A DNA stretch of 8,887 bases from AP-16 sp036395835 (GCA_036395835.1 DASWCW010000028.1:1-8887); one strand, 5' to 3'. Positions 1 through 6,569 are shown, counted from the stretch's first letter. Notes: generated by a model from the letters alone, not told the origin. Numbers and translations: made by a program.

Positions 1-821
1 GCCTCGAGTAGCTCGATCGCGCCGGGATCGGGTGCGACCTCGGCGGGGTTTTTCGGCAGCGGGCTTTCGCTGGAAATGGCGCACACATAGGTGGTGCCGT
101 CCGGGCGCGGAAATACCTCGGGCGAATGCGCGACCCCGCTCGCCTCCCGGTACTCGAGAAAGAGCGCCTCGGCCGTTACCTCCGTCCCGGTCTCGAACAC
201 GAGGCTGTGACCCTTCAGGCCGAATACGGCCGGCAACGGCAGCCAGCCCGCGGCCAGGATCGACCACGGCCCCATGGCGATGACGACCACGTCGCCCTCG
301 ATGATCTCGCCGTCGACCTCGATCCCTTTCACGCTCGCGCCGCTGCCGGCGCGCACCAGGCCGCGGACGCAGCCCAGACGCAGCTCCGCGCCCCGCGCCT
401 GCGCCGCGCGCATCATCGCCTCGGTGAACCGGCCGGGGTGCACCTGGGCCGTGGTTTGCGCCGAGCCCAGGCGCTGACCCAGGCTCACGCGATCCGACAG
501 CCAAGCAAGATCGTAGGCACGGTGGGGTCGGCGGTCGCTTTCCTGCGCGCCGGCGAAGCCGGCGTAAGTGGGGAGGCGCCGATAGCCCCAATCGCCACCG
601 ATCGCTTCGGGCAGCCTGGCATGCAGCGCAAAGCTTCGCCTTGCCAGGGATTCGAGCGGGGTTCCGTCGCACCAGTCGAGCGCCAGGAAACCGCCCGACT
701 TGCCCGACGCGGCGCAAGCCAGCCCGGTGCGCTCGACCACGATGGAAGGAACGCCGCGGCAGCTCAGGAAATAGGCGATCGAGGCGCCGATGACGCCGCC
801 GCCGCAGATCAGGACTCGCAT
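1..821 (-). CDS. FAD-dependent oxidoreductase (DAO family), 3' end cut off by the window edge
   Basis: This is the N-terminal 273 residues of a flavin amine/amino-acid oxidase-type protein. The reading frame is open from the ATG at 821 to the window edge with no stop, so the C-terminus is missing. The Rossmann ADP-binding motif GGGVIG lies at residues 7-12, and an acidic residue (E30) ends the second strand (SIVVER), as expected for FAD ribose binding. It is followed by AASGKSGGF (residues 37-45) and LDW, a motif arrangement I associate with the fungal/plant TDA3-like branch of the DAO family; that assignment is from memory. A further FAD-binding segment (VVVIAMGPWS) lies at about residues 184-193. 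The start is supported by AGGAGG seven bases upstream. The gene is divergent from the nitroreductase gene across a 215-base spacer. DAO enzymes oxidise amines or amino acids with transfer of electrons to O2 or a carrier. The substrate cannot be deduced here. Confidence 0.9.
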   Translation of the reverse strand, partial: MRVLICGGGVIGASIAYFLSCRGVPSIVVERTGLACAASGKSGGFLALDWCDGTPLESLARRSFALHARLPEAIGGDWGYRRLPTYAGFAGAQESDRRPHRAYDLAWLSDRVSLGQRLGSAQTTAQVHPGRFTEAMMRAAQARGAELRLGCVRGLVRAGSGASVKGIEVDGEIIEGDVVVIAMGPWSILAAGWLPLPAVFGLKGHSLVFETGTEVTAEALFLEYREASGVAHSPEVFPRPDGTTYVCAISSESPLPKNPAEVAPDPGAIELLE

Positions 822-828
822 CGGATCG

Positions 829-834
829 CCTCCT
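829..834 (-). promoter_or_regulatory. Shine-Dalgarno sequence of the FAD oxidoreductase
   Basis: A perfect AGGAGG on the minus strand sits seven bases before the ATG at 821-819. It fixes the start of the leftmost gene and implies efficient translation. It is the best ribosome binding site in the window. Confidence 0.85.
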
Positions 835-855
835 GACGCGCCGCTTACCGTCCAT

Positions 856-954
856 CATCATGCCCGCGCTTTTCGCGGGCATCCACGTCTTGTTTCCAGG
901 TCTTTATGACGAACCGTGGATGGCCGGGACAAGCCGGACAAGCCCGGCCATGAC
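856..954. repeat. Intergenic palindromic repeat made of two hairpins
   Basis: Two perfect 9-bp inverted repeats lie in tandem. The first is ATGCCCGCG (860-868) pairing with CGCGGGCAT (874-882) around a CTTTT loop. The second is ATGGCCGGG (920-928) pairing with CCCGGCCAT (943-951). The loop of the second holds a near-exact duplication, GGACAAGCC then GGACAAGCCC. The motif GTGGATGGCCGGGACAAG...CCCGGCCATGAC is, from my knowledge of Bradyrhizobium-group genomes, a frequent dispersed intergenic element. Both hairpins lie in the divergent spacer between the FAD oxidoreductase and nitroreductase genes. The same DNA keeps the nitroreductase frame open upstream to 860 and could cause a wrongly early start call. 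Confidence 0.75.
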
Positions 955-1036
955 GCAGAACACATACCTCGACGCCCGCGGAAAATGCTCTAGTCACTGC
1001 TGGAACGTCCTGACGGCGAGGTCGATACGAGGCACC

Positions 1037-1726
1037 ATGTCCGAGATCGGATTGTTCGATGCGATGTACTCCGCGCGGTCGCTGCGGCGGCTCAAACCCG
1101 ACCCGGTGCCGGAGGAGATCATCGGCAGGATCCTGGATGCCGCCATCCGCGCGCCATCGGCGGGCAACGCCCAGCACTGGGCTTTCGTCGTCGTGCGAGA
1201 CGCCGAGCAGCGAGGAAAATTGGGCGCGATCTACCGCAAAGCCTCGGATATCGCCAGCGCCATCTACCGGGCGCGCGGGCGTCCCACGCATATGACCGAG
1301 GAGCAATTTCAGCGCTTCCTGTCCTCGGGCTCGTATCTGTGGGAACACATGGGGGACGCACCGGTGCTGCTCGTGCCGTGCCTGCGCGACCGGCCGCCGC
1401 CCCCGCGCGACACGCTGCCGGAATGGGTGCAGGCGATCTACGAGCAGGAGCTCGCCTACGAGCGCCGCATCCGCGGCGCCAGCATCTATCCCGCCGTGCA
1501 GAACATCATCCTCGCCTGCCGCGCGTTCGGGCTCGGCACCTTGATCACGACCAACCACATCCGCTGCGAGGACGAGGTCAGGGCGGTGCTCGGCCTGCCC
1601 GAGGACGTCTCCACCTTCGCGCTGATGCCGATCGGCTATCCGGTGGGCAAGTTCGGCCCGCTCTCGCGCCGGCCGGTGGCGGAGGTGGCATACGCGGATC
1701 GCTGGAACGTTGCCTGGCAAGGTTGA
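1037..1726 (+). CDS. Nitroreductase-family FMN-dependent oxidoreductase
   Basis: This encodes 229 residues, a normal length for the nitroreductase fold. Seen in the sequence are ARSLRR at residues 13-18, matching the N-terminal phosphate/FMN-binding RSxR of the family; APSAGNAQHW at 39-48, matching the conserved APSxxNxQPW flavin-contact segment with H for the usual P; and FGLGTLITT at about 164-172, the C-terminal FMN-binding glycine segment. These enzymes are cytoplasmic dimers that use NAD(P)H to reduce nitro compounds, quinones or other small electrophiles. The physiological substrate is not evident. The start at 1037 is chosen because family homology begins there. GAGG at 1029-1032 lies only four bases upstream, which is a weak point. 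The open frame reaches back to 860, but those 59 codons are intergenic repeat DNA. It may share control with the divergent oxidoreductase. No clear terminator follows. Confidence 0.92.
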   Translation: MSEIGLFDAMYSARSLRRLKPDPVPEEIIGRILDAAIRAPSAGNAQHWAFVVVRDAEQRGKLGAIYRKASDIASAIYRARGRPTHMTEEQFQRFLSSGSYLWEHMGDAPVLLVPCLRDRPPPPRDTLPEWVQAIYEQELAYERRIRGASIYPAVQNIILACRAFGLGTLITTNHIRCEDEVRAVLGLPEDVSTFALMPIGYPVGKFGPLSRRPVAEVAYADRWNVAWQG

Positions 1727-1806
1727 GCCGAGCGCAACCGCGAGCGCCGAGGCTAGCTAGGGCCGTGCACTCATAAATCAGAATTGGCATGCGACCACGA
1801 CTTGAG

Positions 1807-1902
1807 GTCCGCTTTAGAGCTGCTGGCGCGCCAAGACAGCCGCCAATCCGCGTCCAGCCCGCCGAGATCCGCCCTTCCCGTTGGTCAACGTCCGCTTTCG
1901 AG
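1807..1902. repeat. Direct repeat pair GTCCGCTTTnGAG
   Basis: GTCCGCTTTAGAG at 1807-1819 and GTCCGCTTTCGAG at 1890-1902 differ at one base and are 83 bases apart in the same orientation. On the minus strand they read CTCnAAAGCGGAC. AAAGCGGAC pairs of this sort are, as far as I recall, typical of degenerate intergenic repeats in Hyphomicrobiales. They could instead be a protein-binding site pair. No gene is disrupted. Confidence 0.4.
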
Positions 1903-1972
1903 TGCATCAGGGATGCGAAAGTGCCGCCAGCGGAAGTTGGGCAGTCTCTTTTGCACGGACACATCACCGGGT

Positions 1973-2000
1973 TTTTCACCGTCGAGGATGCGGCTAAAAT
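1973..2000 (+). promoter_or_regulatory. Possible sigma-70-type promoter for the Sel1/GFA pair
   Basis: TTTTCA (1973-1978) and TAAAAT (1995-2000) are separated by 16 bases and match the -35 and -10 consensus at four and five of six positions. The start codon follows about 80 bases later. The match is by eye only, and alphaproteobacterial promoters are poorly conserved, so this is tentative. Confidence 0.25.
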
Positions 2001-2081
2001 AGACGCCGCTTGCTGGCCCAGGGCCGCAGCTATAAGGTGTTCCGTCGCAAACAACATTGCGCAAGAAGCCGATATGGGATC

Positions 2082-3257
2082 ATGATCAAACGATCTCGCG
2101 CAGTTTCGATCGGTTACAAATTCGGCATCGGTTTTTTGGCGCTGGCCATTACCCCTTTTCATTCCTCAGCGCACGCTCAATCAGCCGATCTTGTGCTTTG
2201 CGACCGGCTCGCCGCTGACCCCACCGATCCGGACAAGCCGACGGATGTCAAAGGCACCAGCGATATCGCCCAGTCCGATGTCACGACCGCGATCAAATTT
2301 TGCAAGATTGCGTCGGCGGCATCGCGGCGGGCGCTCTACGAGCTCGGCCGGGCCTACGCGGCCAATCGACAATTGCCGGAAGCCATCAGCGCCTATCGCA
2401 AGGCGGCCGACAGGGGGAGCACGTCGGCCATGGTCGAACTCGGCGTGCTACTTGCGACCGGGTCAGGCGTTGCCAAGGACCAGGCCGAGGCGCGCAAGCT
2501 GTTCGAGCGCGCTGCCGCGGCGGGCAACCCCCGCGGCGCCCTCAATCTCGCGGCCCTCTCGTACGATGACGGCGCGCCGTCGGATCCGGTCCAGGTCAGA
2601 GCCTTGCTTTCGAGAGCGGCGGAGACAAATTCAGCGGAAGCGCAGTATCAGCTTGGATTGATGATTGCGGATGGCATCGGCGGGCCGAAGGACGATGTCG
2701 CCGCGCGGGCGTTGTTTGAAAAGGCGGCTGCGCAAGGTCATCCCCGGGCATTGGAGCGGATGGGCGCATTTGCGCAAAGCGGGCGAGGCGGACCGCAGGA
2801 TTCAAATGCCGCCAAAGCCTATTACGAGAGAGCCGCGGCGCTCGGCAATGAGGACGCCCAGGCCGCTCTGAAGCGTGCGGAATGTCGCTACGTGATCAAA
2901 GATAAGCGCGGAAACTTCGTGGCCAACTTTGCTTCTAGCCGGAGCGATGGGCGCCCGTCGATTTTCGCGAGTTCGAATATCGTTGAGCGGGGATTTTGCA
3001 GCGCCTGCGGCACTCCACTCACGTATCGTCGCATCGAGAGCGCCAACATCAGCGTGACGATTGGCAGCCTGGACGATCCGGAGGCGGCGCGTCCGACACG
3101 GCAGTTTGGTATCGAGAGCGAGCTATCCTGGATCGGCGGCCTCAGCGCGCTGCCCGCGAAGCGAACCGAAGACTGGATGCGTGAGAACGGCATCGCGCAT
3201 ATTGATAGTCGTCAGTATTCTGCCCAGCTGCGGCGCGCGGGTGAGGGGATTGAATGA
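2082..3257 (+). CDS. Secreted Sel1-repeat protein fused to the C-terminal half of a GFA domain
   Basis: This encodes 391 residues. Residues 1-32 look like a signal peptide: positive IKRSR, a hydrophobic core (FGIGFLALAI), and likely cleavage after AHA. The mature part starts QSADLVLCDRLAADP. A TPR-like unit and four Sel1-type units follow at about 83-112, 113-149, 150-184, 185-220 and 221-256, each ending in a RKAAxxGN-like helix. Sel1 solenoids usually mediate protein-protein contacts. After CRYVIKDKRGNFVANF (268-283) the protein switches at about 288 to a GFA (glutathione-dependent formaldehyde-activating, Mss4-like) C-terminal half: SSNIVERGFCSACGTPLTYR, then ISVTIGSLDDPEAARPTRQF and LPAKRTEDW, ending near 380. 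The N-terminal zinc cysteines (CxCG) and the CxCxxC loop of a full GFA domain are absent. Only C306 and C309 remain, so enzyme activity is unlikely. The ATG at 2082 is chosen for the signal peptide; its Shine-Dalgarno is poor. A complete GFA gene follows 52 bases downstream. The family assignments are firm; the meaning of the fusion is unknown. Confidence 0.88.
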   Translation: MIKRSRAVSIGYKFGIGFLALAITPFHSSAHAQSADLVLCDRLAADPTDPDKPTDVKGTSDIAQSDVTTAIKFCKIASAASRRALYELGRAYAANRQLPEAISAYRKAADRGSTSAMVELGVLLATGSGVAKDQAEARKLFERAAAAGNPRGALNLAALSYDDGAPSDPVQVRALLSRAAETNSAEAQYQLGLMIADGIGGPKDDVAARALFEKAAAQGHPRALERMGAFAQSGRGGPQDSNAAKAYYERAAALGNEDAQAALKRAECRYVIKDKRGNFVANFASSRSDGRPSIFASSNIVERGFCSACGTPLTYRRIESANISVTIGSLDDPEAARPTRQFGIESELSWIGGLSALPAKRTEDWMRENGIAHIDSRQYSAQLRRAGEGIE

Positions 3258-3300
3258 GGCGGGAGGCCCAGCAGTCCTTCGCCTGATCCGGCAAGAACGC

Positions 3301-3304
3301 GAGG
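3301..3304 (+). promoter_or_regulatory. Shine-Dalgarno sequence deciding the TTG start of the GFA gene
   Basis: GCGAGGA surrounds GAGG at 3301-3304, five bases before TTG at 3310. No ATG lies in frame near the conserved N-terminus of the protein, so this site is the main support for a TTG start. Confidence 0.55.
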
Positions 3305-3309
3305 ACCAT

Positions 3310-3780
3310 TTGACCGGCGATTTGAAAGGTGGATGCGCCTGTGGGGCGGTGCGCTATCAGCTCGCCTCGGCGCCCATGTTCGTGCATTGCTGTCATTGCC
3401 GTGATTGCCAGCGGCAAACGGGAAGCGCCTTCCTGCTCAACGCGCTTATTGAGGCCGAACGAGTCACCCTGCTGTCCGGCAACCTCGAGCCGATCGCGGT
3501 GCCGACCGACAGCGGCCGACCGCACGAGATCTATCGCTGCCCCTATTGCAAAGTAGCGCTCTGGAGCGTTTACGGCGGCGCCGGTCCCAAGCTGCGCTTT
3601 GTCCGCGTCGGCACGCTTGACAATCCCGCTGCGGTTACCCCCGATGTGCACATCTATGTTCGCTCCAAGTTGCCTTGGGTCGCCTTGCCTGAAGGCGTTC
3701 CTTCCTTCGATGCCTATTATGACTCCCGCAAGCTCTGGCCGTCCGCCAGCCTTGAGCGTCGCCGCGCGATTTTGGAGTGA
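3310..3780 (+). CDS. GFA-family (Mss4-like, zinc-binding) protein
   Basis: This encodes 156 residues and a complete GFA/CENP-V-type fold. All expected cysteines are present: C9 and C11 in GGCACGAVRY, the CHCRDC loop (C28, C30, C33), and the CPYC pair (C77, C80). In the founding Paracoccus enzyme the outer four cysteines hold structural zinc and the middle three form the catalytic zinc site. It is reported to speed the reaction of glutathione with formaldehyde, but most family members have unknown substrates. Later family-like segments are VRVGTLDNP and HIYVRSKLPWVALPEGVPSFDAYYD. The TTG start gives the short N-terminus usual for the family and has a good GAGG upstream. A GTG at 3241, overlapping the previous gene, is the alternative. 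It likely forms an operon with the Sel1/half-GFA gene 52 bases upstream. The protein is cytoplasmic: there is no signal peptide, unlike its neighbour. Confidence 0.88.
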   Translation: MTGDLKGGCACGAVRYQLASAPMFVHCCHCRDCQRQTGSAFLLNALIEAERVTLLSGNLEPIAVPTDSGRPHEIYRCPYCKVALWSVYGGAGPKLRFVRVGTLDNPAAVTPDVHIYVRSKLPWVALPEGVPSFDAYYDSRKLWPSASLERRRAILE

Positions 3781-3973
3781 ACCTGTTTGCGAGCGATCGG
3801 CTGCTGGCCAGGGGCACGACTTCCACTGCCGGCCATAAACGGCGGTTCGGCTACGCCCGCATCGGGGTCGTTCACACTCACAGAAGCAATGCTGCCAGCA
3901 CAGTCAGCGCTTCGGGGTTCGTGATCCCCCTGCCGTTTATCCGTTTCGCCTCTATATCCACCCATGCCGGCGG

Positions 3974-4002
3974 CCGGGCCCCGGGGCCTCGGCCGGGGCC
4001 GG
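3974..4002. repeat. GC-only palindromic cluster in the ispG leader
   Basis: GGCCCCGGGGCC at 3977-3988 is a perfect 12-base palindrome. It can also pair, imperfectly, as CCGGGCCCC (3974-3982) with GGGGCCGG (3995-4002). It lies about 50 bases before the ispG start. It could form an mRNA structure, or it may only reflect base composition. Confidence 0.35.
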
Positions 4003-4040
4003 TTGACCCCGAAACCCCGATCTGGCACTCCGCTGCCCAT

Positions 4041-4044
4041 GGAG
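4041..4044 (+). promoter_or_regulatory. Shine-Dalgarno sequence of ispG
   Basis: GGAG lies six bases before the ATG at 4051. The earlier in-frame ATG at 4039 has no such site upstream, so 4051 is preferred. The two candidates differ by only four codons. Confidence 0.6.
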
Positions 4045-4050
4045 AACGGA

Positions 4051-5313
4051 ATGGAAACCCCCGCCGCCACCGCCGCGCCGGCGCCCCGGCATACCTCCGT
4101 GGCGGTCGCGGTCGGCCGCGTTGCCGTCGGCGGCGGCGCGCCGATCGTGGTCCAGTCCATGACCAACACCGACACCGCGGACGCGGCGGGGACCGCCGCG
4201 CAGGTGGCGGCGCTGGCGCGGGCGGGCTCCGAGCTCGTGCGCATCACGGTCGACCGCGACGAGGCGGCCGCCGCCGTGCCGCACATCAAGGAGCGCCTAC
4301 TCAAGATGGGCGTCGACGTGCCGATCGTCGGCGATTTCCACTACATCGGCCACAAGCTATTGGCCGAGCATCCCGCCGCGGCCGAAGCGCTCGACAAATA
4401 CCGCATCAATCCCGGCAACGTCGGCTTCAAGGACAAGAAGGACCGGCAGTTCTCGGCCATCGTCGAGACCGCGATCCGCCACGGCAAGCCGGTCCGCATC
4501 GGCGCCAATTGGGGCTCGCTCGATCAGGAGCTCTTGACCCGGCTGATGGACGAGAACGCGCGCTCGGAAAAACCCGTCGAGGCGCGGGCGGTGACGCGCG
4601 AAGCCATGGTGCAATCCGCGCTGCTCTCGGCGGCGCGGGCAGAGGAGATCGGCCTCGAAAAATCCCGCATCATTCTCTCGGCGAAGGTCTCCGCCGTGCA
4701 GGACCTCATCGCGGTCTATACCGAGCTCGCGCGGCGCTCGGACTATGCGCTCCACCTCGGCTTGACCGAGGCCGGCATGGGCTCGAAAGGCATCATCGCG
4801 TCCTCGGCGGCGCTCGGCATTCTTTTGCAGCGGGGCATCGGCGACACCATCCGCATCTCGCTCACGCCGGAGCCCAACGGCGACCGCACGCTCGAGGTCA
4901 AGGTCGCCCAGGAACTGCTGCAGACCATGGGGTTCCGCACCTTCGTGCCGCTGGTCGCCGCCTGCCCCGGCTGCGGTCGCACCACCTCGACCACGTTTCA
5001 GGAGCTCGCCAAGGACATCCAGGACTTCATCCGCGAATCGATGCCGGCGTGGAAGACGCGCTACCCGGGCGTGGAAGCCCTCAATGTCGCGGTGATGGGC
5101 TGCATCGTCAACGGCCCGGGTGAGTCCAAGCACGCCGACATCGGCATCTCGCTGCCGGGCACCGGCGAGCAGCCGACCGCGCCGGTGTTCATCGACGGCA
5201 AGAAGGCAGCGACGCTGCGCGGCCCAACGCTCTCGGCCGATTTCAAGAATTTGGTGCTGGATTACATCGAGCGGCGCTTCGGCGCCGGGGCCGGCCAGAC
5301 CGCGGCGGAATAG
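4051..5313 (+). CDS. ispG: 4-hydroxy-3-methylbut-2-en-1-yl diphosphate synthase (HMBPP synthase)
   Basis: This encodes 420 residues of IspG (GcpE), the penultimate MEP-pathway enzyme. It reductively opens MEcPP to HMBPP using a [4Fe-4S] cluster and, in bacteria, usually flavodoxin or ferredoxin as electron donor; it acts in the cytoplasm. The TIM-barrel part begins with VGGGAPIVVQSMTNTDTAD and contains VPIVGDFHY, YRINPGNVG and GLTEAGMGSKG. The cluster ligands are intact: C305 and C308 in ACPGCGRTTST, C351 in MGCIVNGPGE, and E358 seven residues later, the same spacing as the E. coli ligands C305 and E312. The bacterial two-domain form is present without the plant-type insertion. The stop TAG is five bases from the stop of the convergent acyltransferase gene, with no terminator between them, so the transcripts may overlap. 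With ispA and hpnN nearby it fits an isoprenoid/hopanoid neighbourhood. Confidence 0.97.
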   Translation: METPAATAAPAPRHTSVAVAVGRVAVGGGAPIVVQSMTNTDTADAAGTAAQVAALARAGSELVRITVDRDEAAAAVPHIKERLLKMGVDVPIVGDFHYIGHKLLAEHPAAAEALDKYRINPGNVGFKDKKDRQFSAIVETAIRHGKPVRIGANWGSLDQELLTRLMDENARSEKPVEARAVTREAMVQSALLSAARAEEIGLEKSRIILSAKVSAVQDLIAVYTELARRSDYALHLGLTEAGMGSKGIIASSAALGILLQRGIGDTIRISLTPEPNGDRTLEVKVAQELLQTMGFRTFVPLVAACPGCGRTTSTTFQELAKDIQDFIRESMPAWKTRYPGVEALNVAVMGCIVNGPGESKHADIGISLPGTGEQPTAPVFIDGKKAATLRGPTLSADFKNLVLDYIERRFGAGAGQTAAE

Positions 5314-5318
5314 GCCCG

Positions 5319-6569
5319 CTACACGCGCCCCCAGAGCTCGTCGAAATTCGCGAACTTGCGCAGGGTCCTGTCGCGGCGCGTCGGCTCGATGAGCGGCAGA
5401 ATCCATTTGAGCAAGGCGTTGACGGGCGCGGAAGCGTGACGGACGTAGAGGTCCAGCGGTTCGAGCCGGTGGCGCATGTGCAGCTTGGGATCGTAGTTCA
5501 GGCCGCTGCTGCAAAAAGACTTGAAGCCGTTGGCGATGCCCCAGCGGATCACGTCGCGCACGGCGTAATGGTAGAGATGCAAATCGAGCGCGAGCGTGTA
5601 ATCGAGCCCCAGATATTCGGCGTAGATCGCATCGCGCTCGATCATGCACAGGCTGAAAGCGATGGTCCGCCCGTCCTGCCGCCACACGAAGAAGCGGACC
5701 TTGTCGGGCATGCGTCGCCCGATCTCGCAAAAATACGTTCTTGTCAGCTTCTCGAAATGCATCGGCGAGCGGCCGTAGACCTGCAGATAGAGCGCGTAGA
5801 GTTCGTCGACGATCGGCGCGACATCGGCGCGGACTTCGAGCTCGATCGGCGCCGCCTGCTCCGCGGCCCGGAATTTCAGCCGAAGATCCCGGCGCGTCTT
5901 GCGGCTCAGCGCGCGTTCCAAATAGTCTTCGAAACTCGCGTAATCGATATCGAGCCGCGTCATCGGCAGGCTGGGAACCCGCGTGAACCCATGATCCGAA
6001 AAACATTCGAGCGTGTTGCGATATTTTGCCGGGAATTCCTTGAGCACAATCAGCGACGCGCGGAACGCGCGGGCATGGCCGATGACGGCGCTCGCGAGCA
6101 GCCGCGCGGAGGTGCGCTGCCGCGGCTCATCGCCGCCGGGCCCGCCGTCGAGGTGCCCCTCCCCGGCCGCGCAGCCGATCATCAGCGTGCGCAGGCGCAG
6201 GAAACGCCGCCATAGCCGCCGGACGAGGCCGGCGAGCGCGCCGACGCGCGCGCCGGCTCCGGCCAAGAGATCCTGGTCGAGCAAGAGAAACGGCTGGATC
6301 GCGAGCACGCCGCCGTGCGCGTCCCGCACCACGAAATAGCGATATTCGAAACCTTGGGCGATCGTATCCTCGACGAGCTCGTAATAGCGATGATCCTTGC
6401 GCACATCGGCGAAAGCGCTGCGCCATTCGCGCAAGTGCTCGAGCTCCTCGCGCGCCACCACGTCGATCCGGCCGTCGACGAGGCTCGGCTCGGCGCGAGC
6501 GCGCCGCGGCCGTGACCACACGGCCGCCCATCGGGCGAGTTTCGGCGCGGCGAACGTCGGCCTGCTCAT
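5319..6569 (-). CDS. BioF2-like GNAT-superfamily acyltransferase coupled to ispA
   Basis: This encodes 416 residues. The C-terminal half resembles the BioF2-like/Acetyltransf_6 branch of the GNAT fold, related to FemAB-type aminoacyl transferases. Seen are the basic helix LSRKTRRDLRLKFRAAE (221-237), the core strand KVRFFVWRQDGRTIAFSLCMI (290-310, with the family's strand-turn-strand), then YAEYLGLDY (316-324), and a helix VRDVIRWGIANGFKSF before a conserved-looking GLNYDPKLHMRHRLEPL. The N-terminal 200 residues contain an arginine-rich stretch (113-127) and a weaker first GNAT-like lobe. The donor and acceptor are unknown. The start is fixed by the ATGA overlap with the ispA stop: ATG at 6569-6567, TGA at 6568-6566. 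That indicates one transcript and translational coupling. A longer frame to 6674 exists but runs inside ispA. There is no signal peptide, so a cytoplasmic or membrane-peripheral location is likely. Confidence 0.85.
   Translation of the reverse strand: MSRPTFAAPKLARWAAVWSRPRRARAEPSLVDGRIDVVAREELEHLREWRSAFADVRKDHRYYELVEDTIAQGFEYRYFVVRDAHGGVLAIQPFLLLDQDLLAGAGARVGALAGLVRRLWRRFLRLRTLMIGCAAGEGHLDGGPGGDEPRQRTSARLLASAVIGHARAFRASLIVLKEFPAKYRNTLECFSDHGFTRVPSLPMTRLDIDYASFEDYLERALSRKTRRDLRLKFRAAEQAAPIELEVRADVAPIVDELYALYLQVYGRSPMHFEKLTRTYFCEIGRRMPDKVRFFVWRQDGRTIAFSLCMIERDAIYAEYLGLDYTLALDLHLYHYAVRDVIRWGIANGFKSFCSSGLNYDPKLHMRHRLEPLDLYVRHASAPVNALLKWILPLIEPTRRDRTLRKFANFDELWGRV

Larger units (their letters stand above)
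1727..2081. other. Gene-free stretch of 355 bases between the nitroreductase and Sel1/GFA genes
   Basis: I see no credible gene here. The short frames on both strands lack recognisable protein character and ribosome binding sites. A minus-strand frame of 194 codons crossing this stretch mostly runs antisense to the end of the nitroreductase gene. The stretch holds a pair of GTCCGCTTT motifs (separate entry), a possible promoter near its right end, and sequence at 1764-1785 (GTGCACTCATAAATC) that resembles dispersed intergenic sequence I associate with Bradyrhizobium relatives. I read it as degenerate noncoding repeat DNA plus the upstream region of the Sel1 gene. Confidence 0.55.
3781..4050. 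other. Intergenic leader upstream of ispG
   Basis: These 270 bases hold no credible gene. The ispG frame is open upstream to 3964, but that part is low-complexity GC-rich sequence without family similarity. I see no convincing -35/-10 pair and no terminator with a T-run after the GFA gene. The GC-rich palindrome at 3974-4002 is listed separately. Confidence 0.5.

Noticed and set aside
126..836. A plus-strand open frame of 236 codons at the left edge
   Set aside because: It is antisense to the FAD oxidoreductase, whose frame carries a Rossmann motif and a perfect Shine-Dalgarno.
860..1036. An N-terminal extension of the nitroreductase frame by 59 codons
   Set aside because: The extension is encoded by intergenic hairpin repeat DNA. 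The protein family similarity begins at ATG 1037.
845..1720. A minus-strand open frame of 291 codons opposite the nitroreductase gene
   Set aside because: It is a mirror of the nitroreductase codons plus the palindromic repeat. It shows no domain and no ribosome binding site.
2004..2036. TTGCTG...TATAAG near 2010-2036 as a promoter
   Set aside because: The spacing is only 15 bases and it lies too close to other candidate signals to be chosen over the 1973-2000 pair.
2010..2081. An upstream extension of the Sel1/GFA frame by 24 codons
   Set aside because: Starting at ATG 2082 gives a proper signal peptide. The extension would bury it behind a cysteine- and arginine-rich lead.
3777..5123. A plus-strand open frame of 448 codons overlapping ispG
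   Set aside because: It is a frame-shifted shadow of ispG with Arg/Gly/His-rich low-complexity translation. IspG with all cluster ligands is in the other frame.
5273..5286. A GGCGC-TTCG-GCGCC hairpin near the end of ispG, considered as a terminator
   Set aside because: It has no T-run on either strand and lies inside the coding region. The tetraloop stem can be explained by the codons for RRFGA.
4357..6006. A minus-strand open frame of 549 codons antisense to ispG and running into the acyltransferase region
   Set aside because: It is arginine/alanine-rich, has no family motifs, and overlaps two confidently identified genes (ispG opposite, acyltransferase in another frame). It stays open because of high-GC codon structure.
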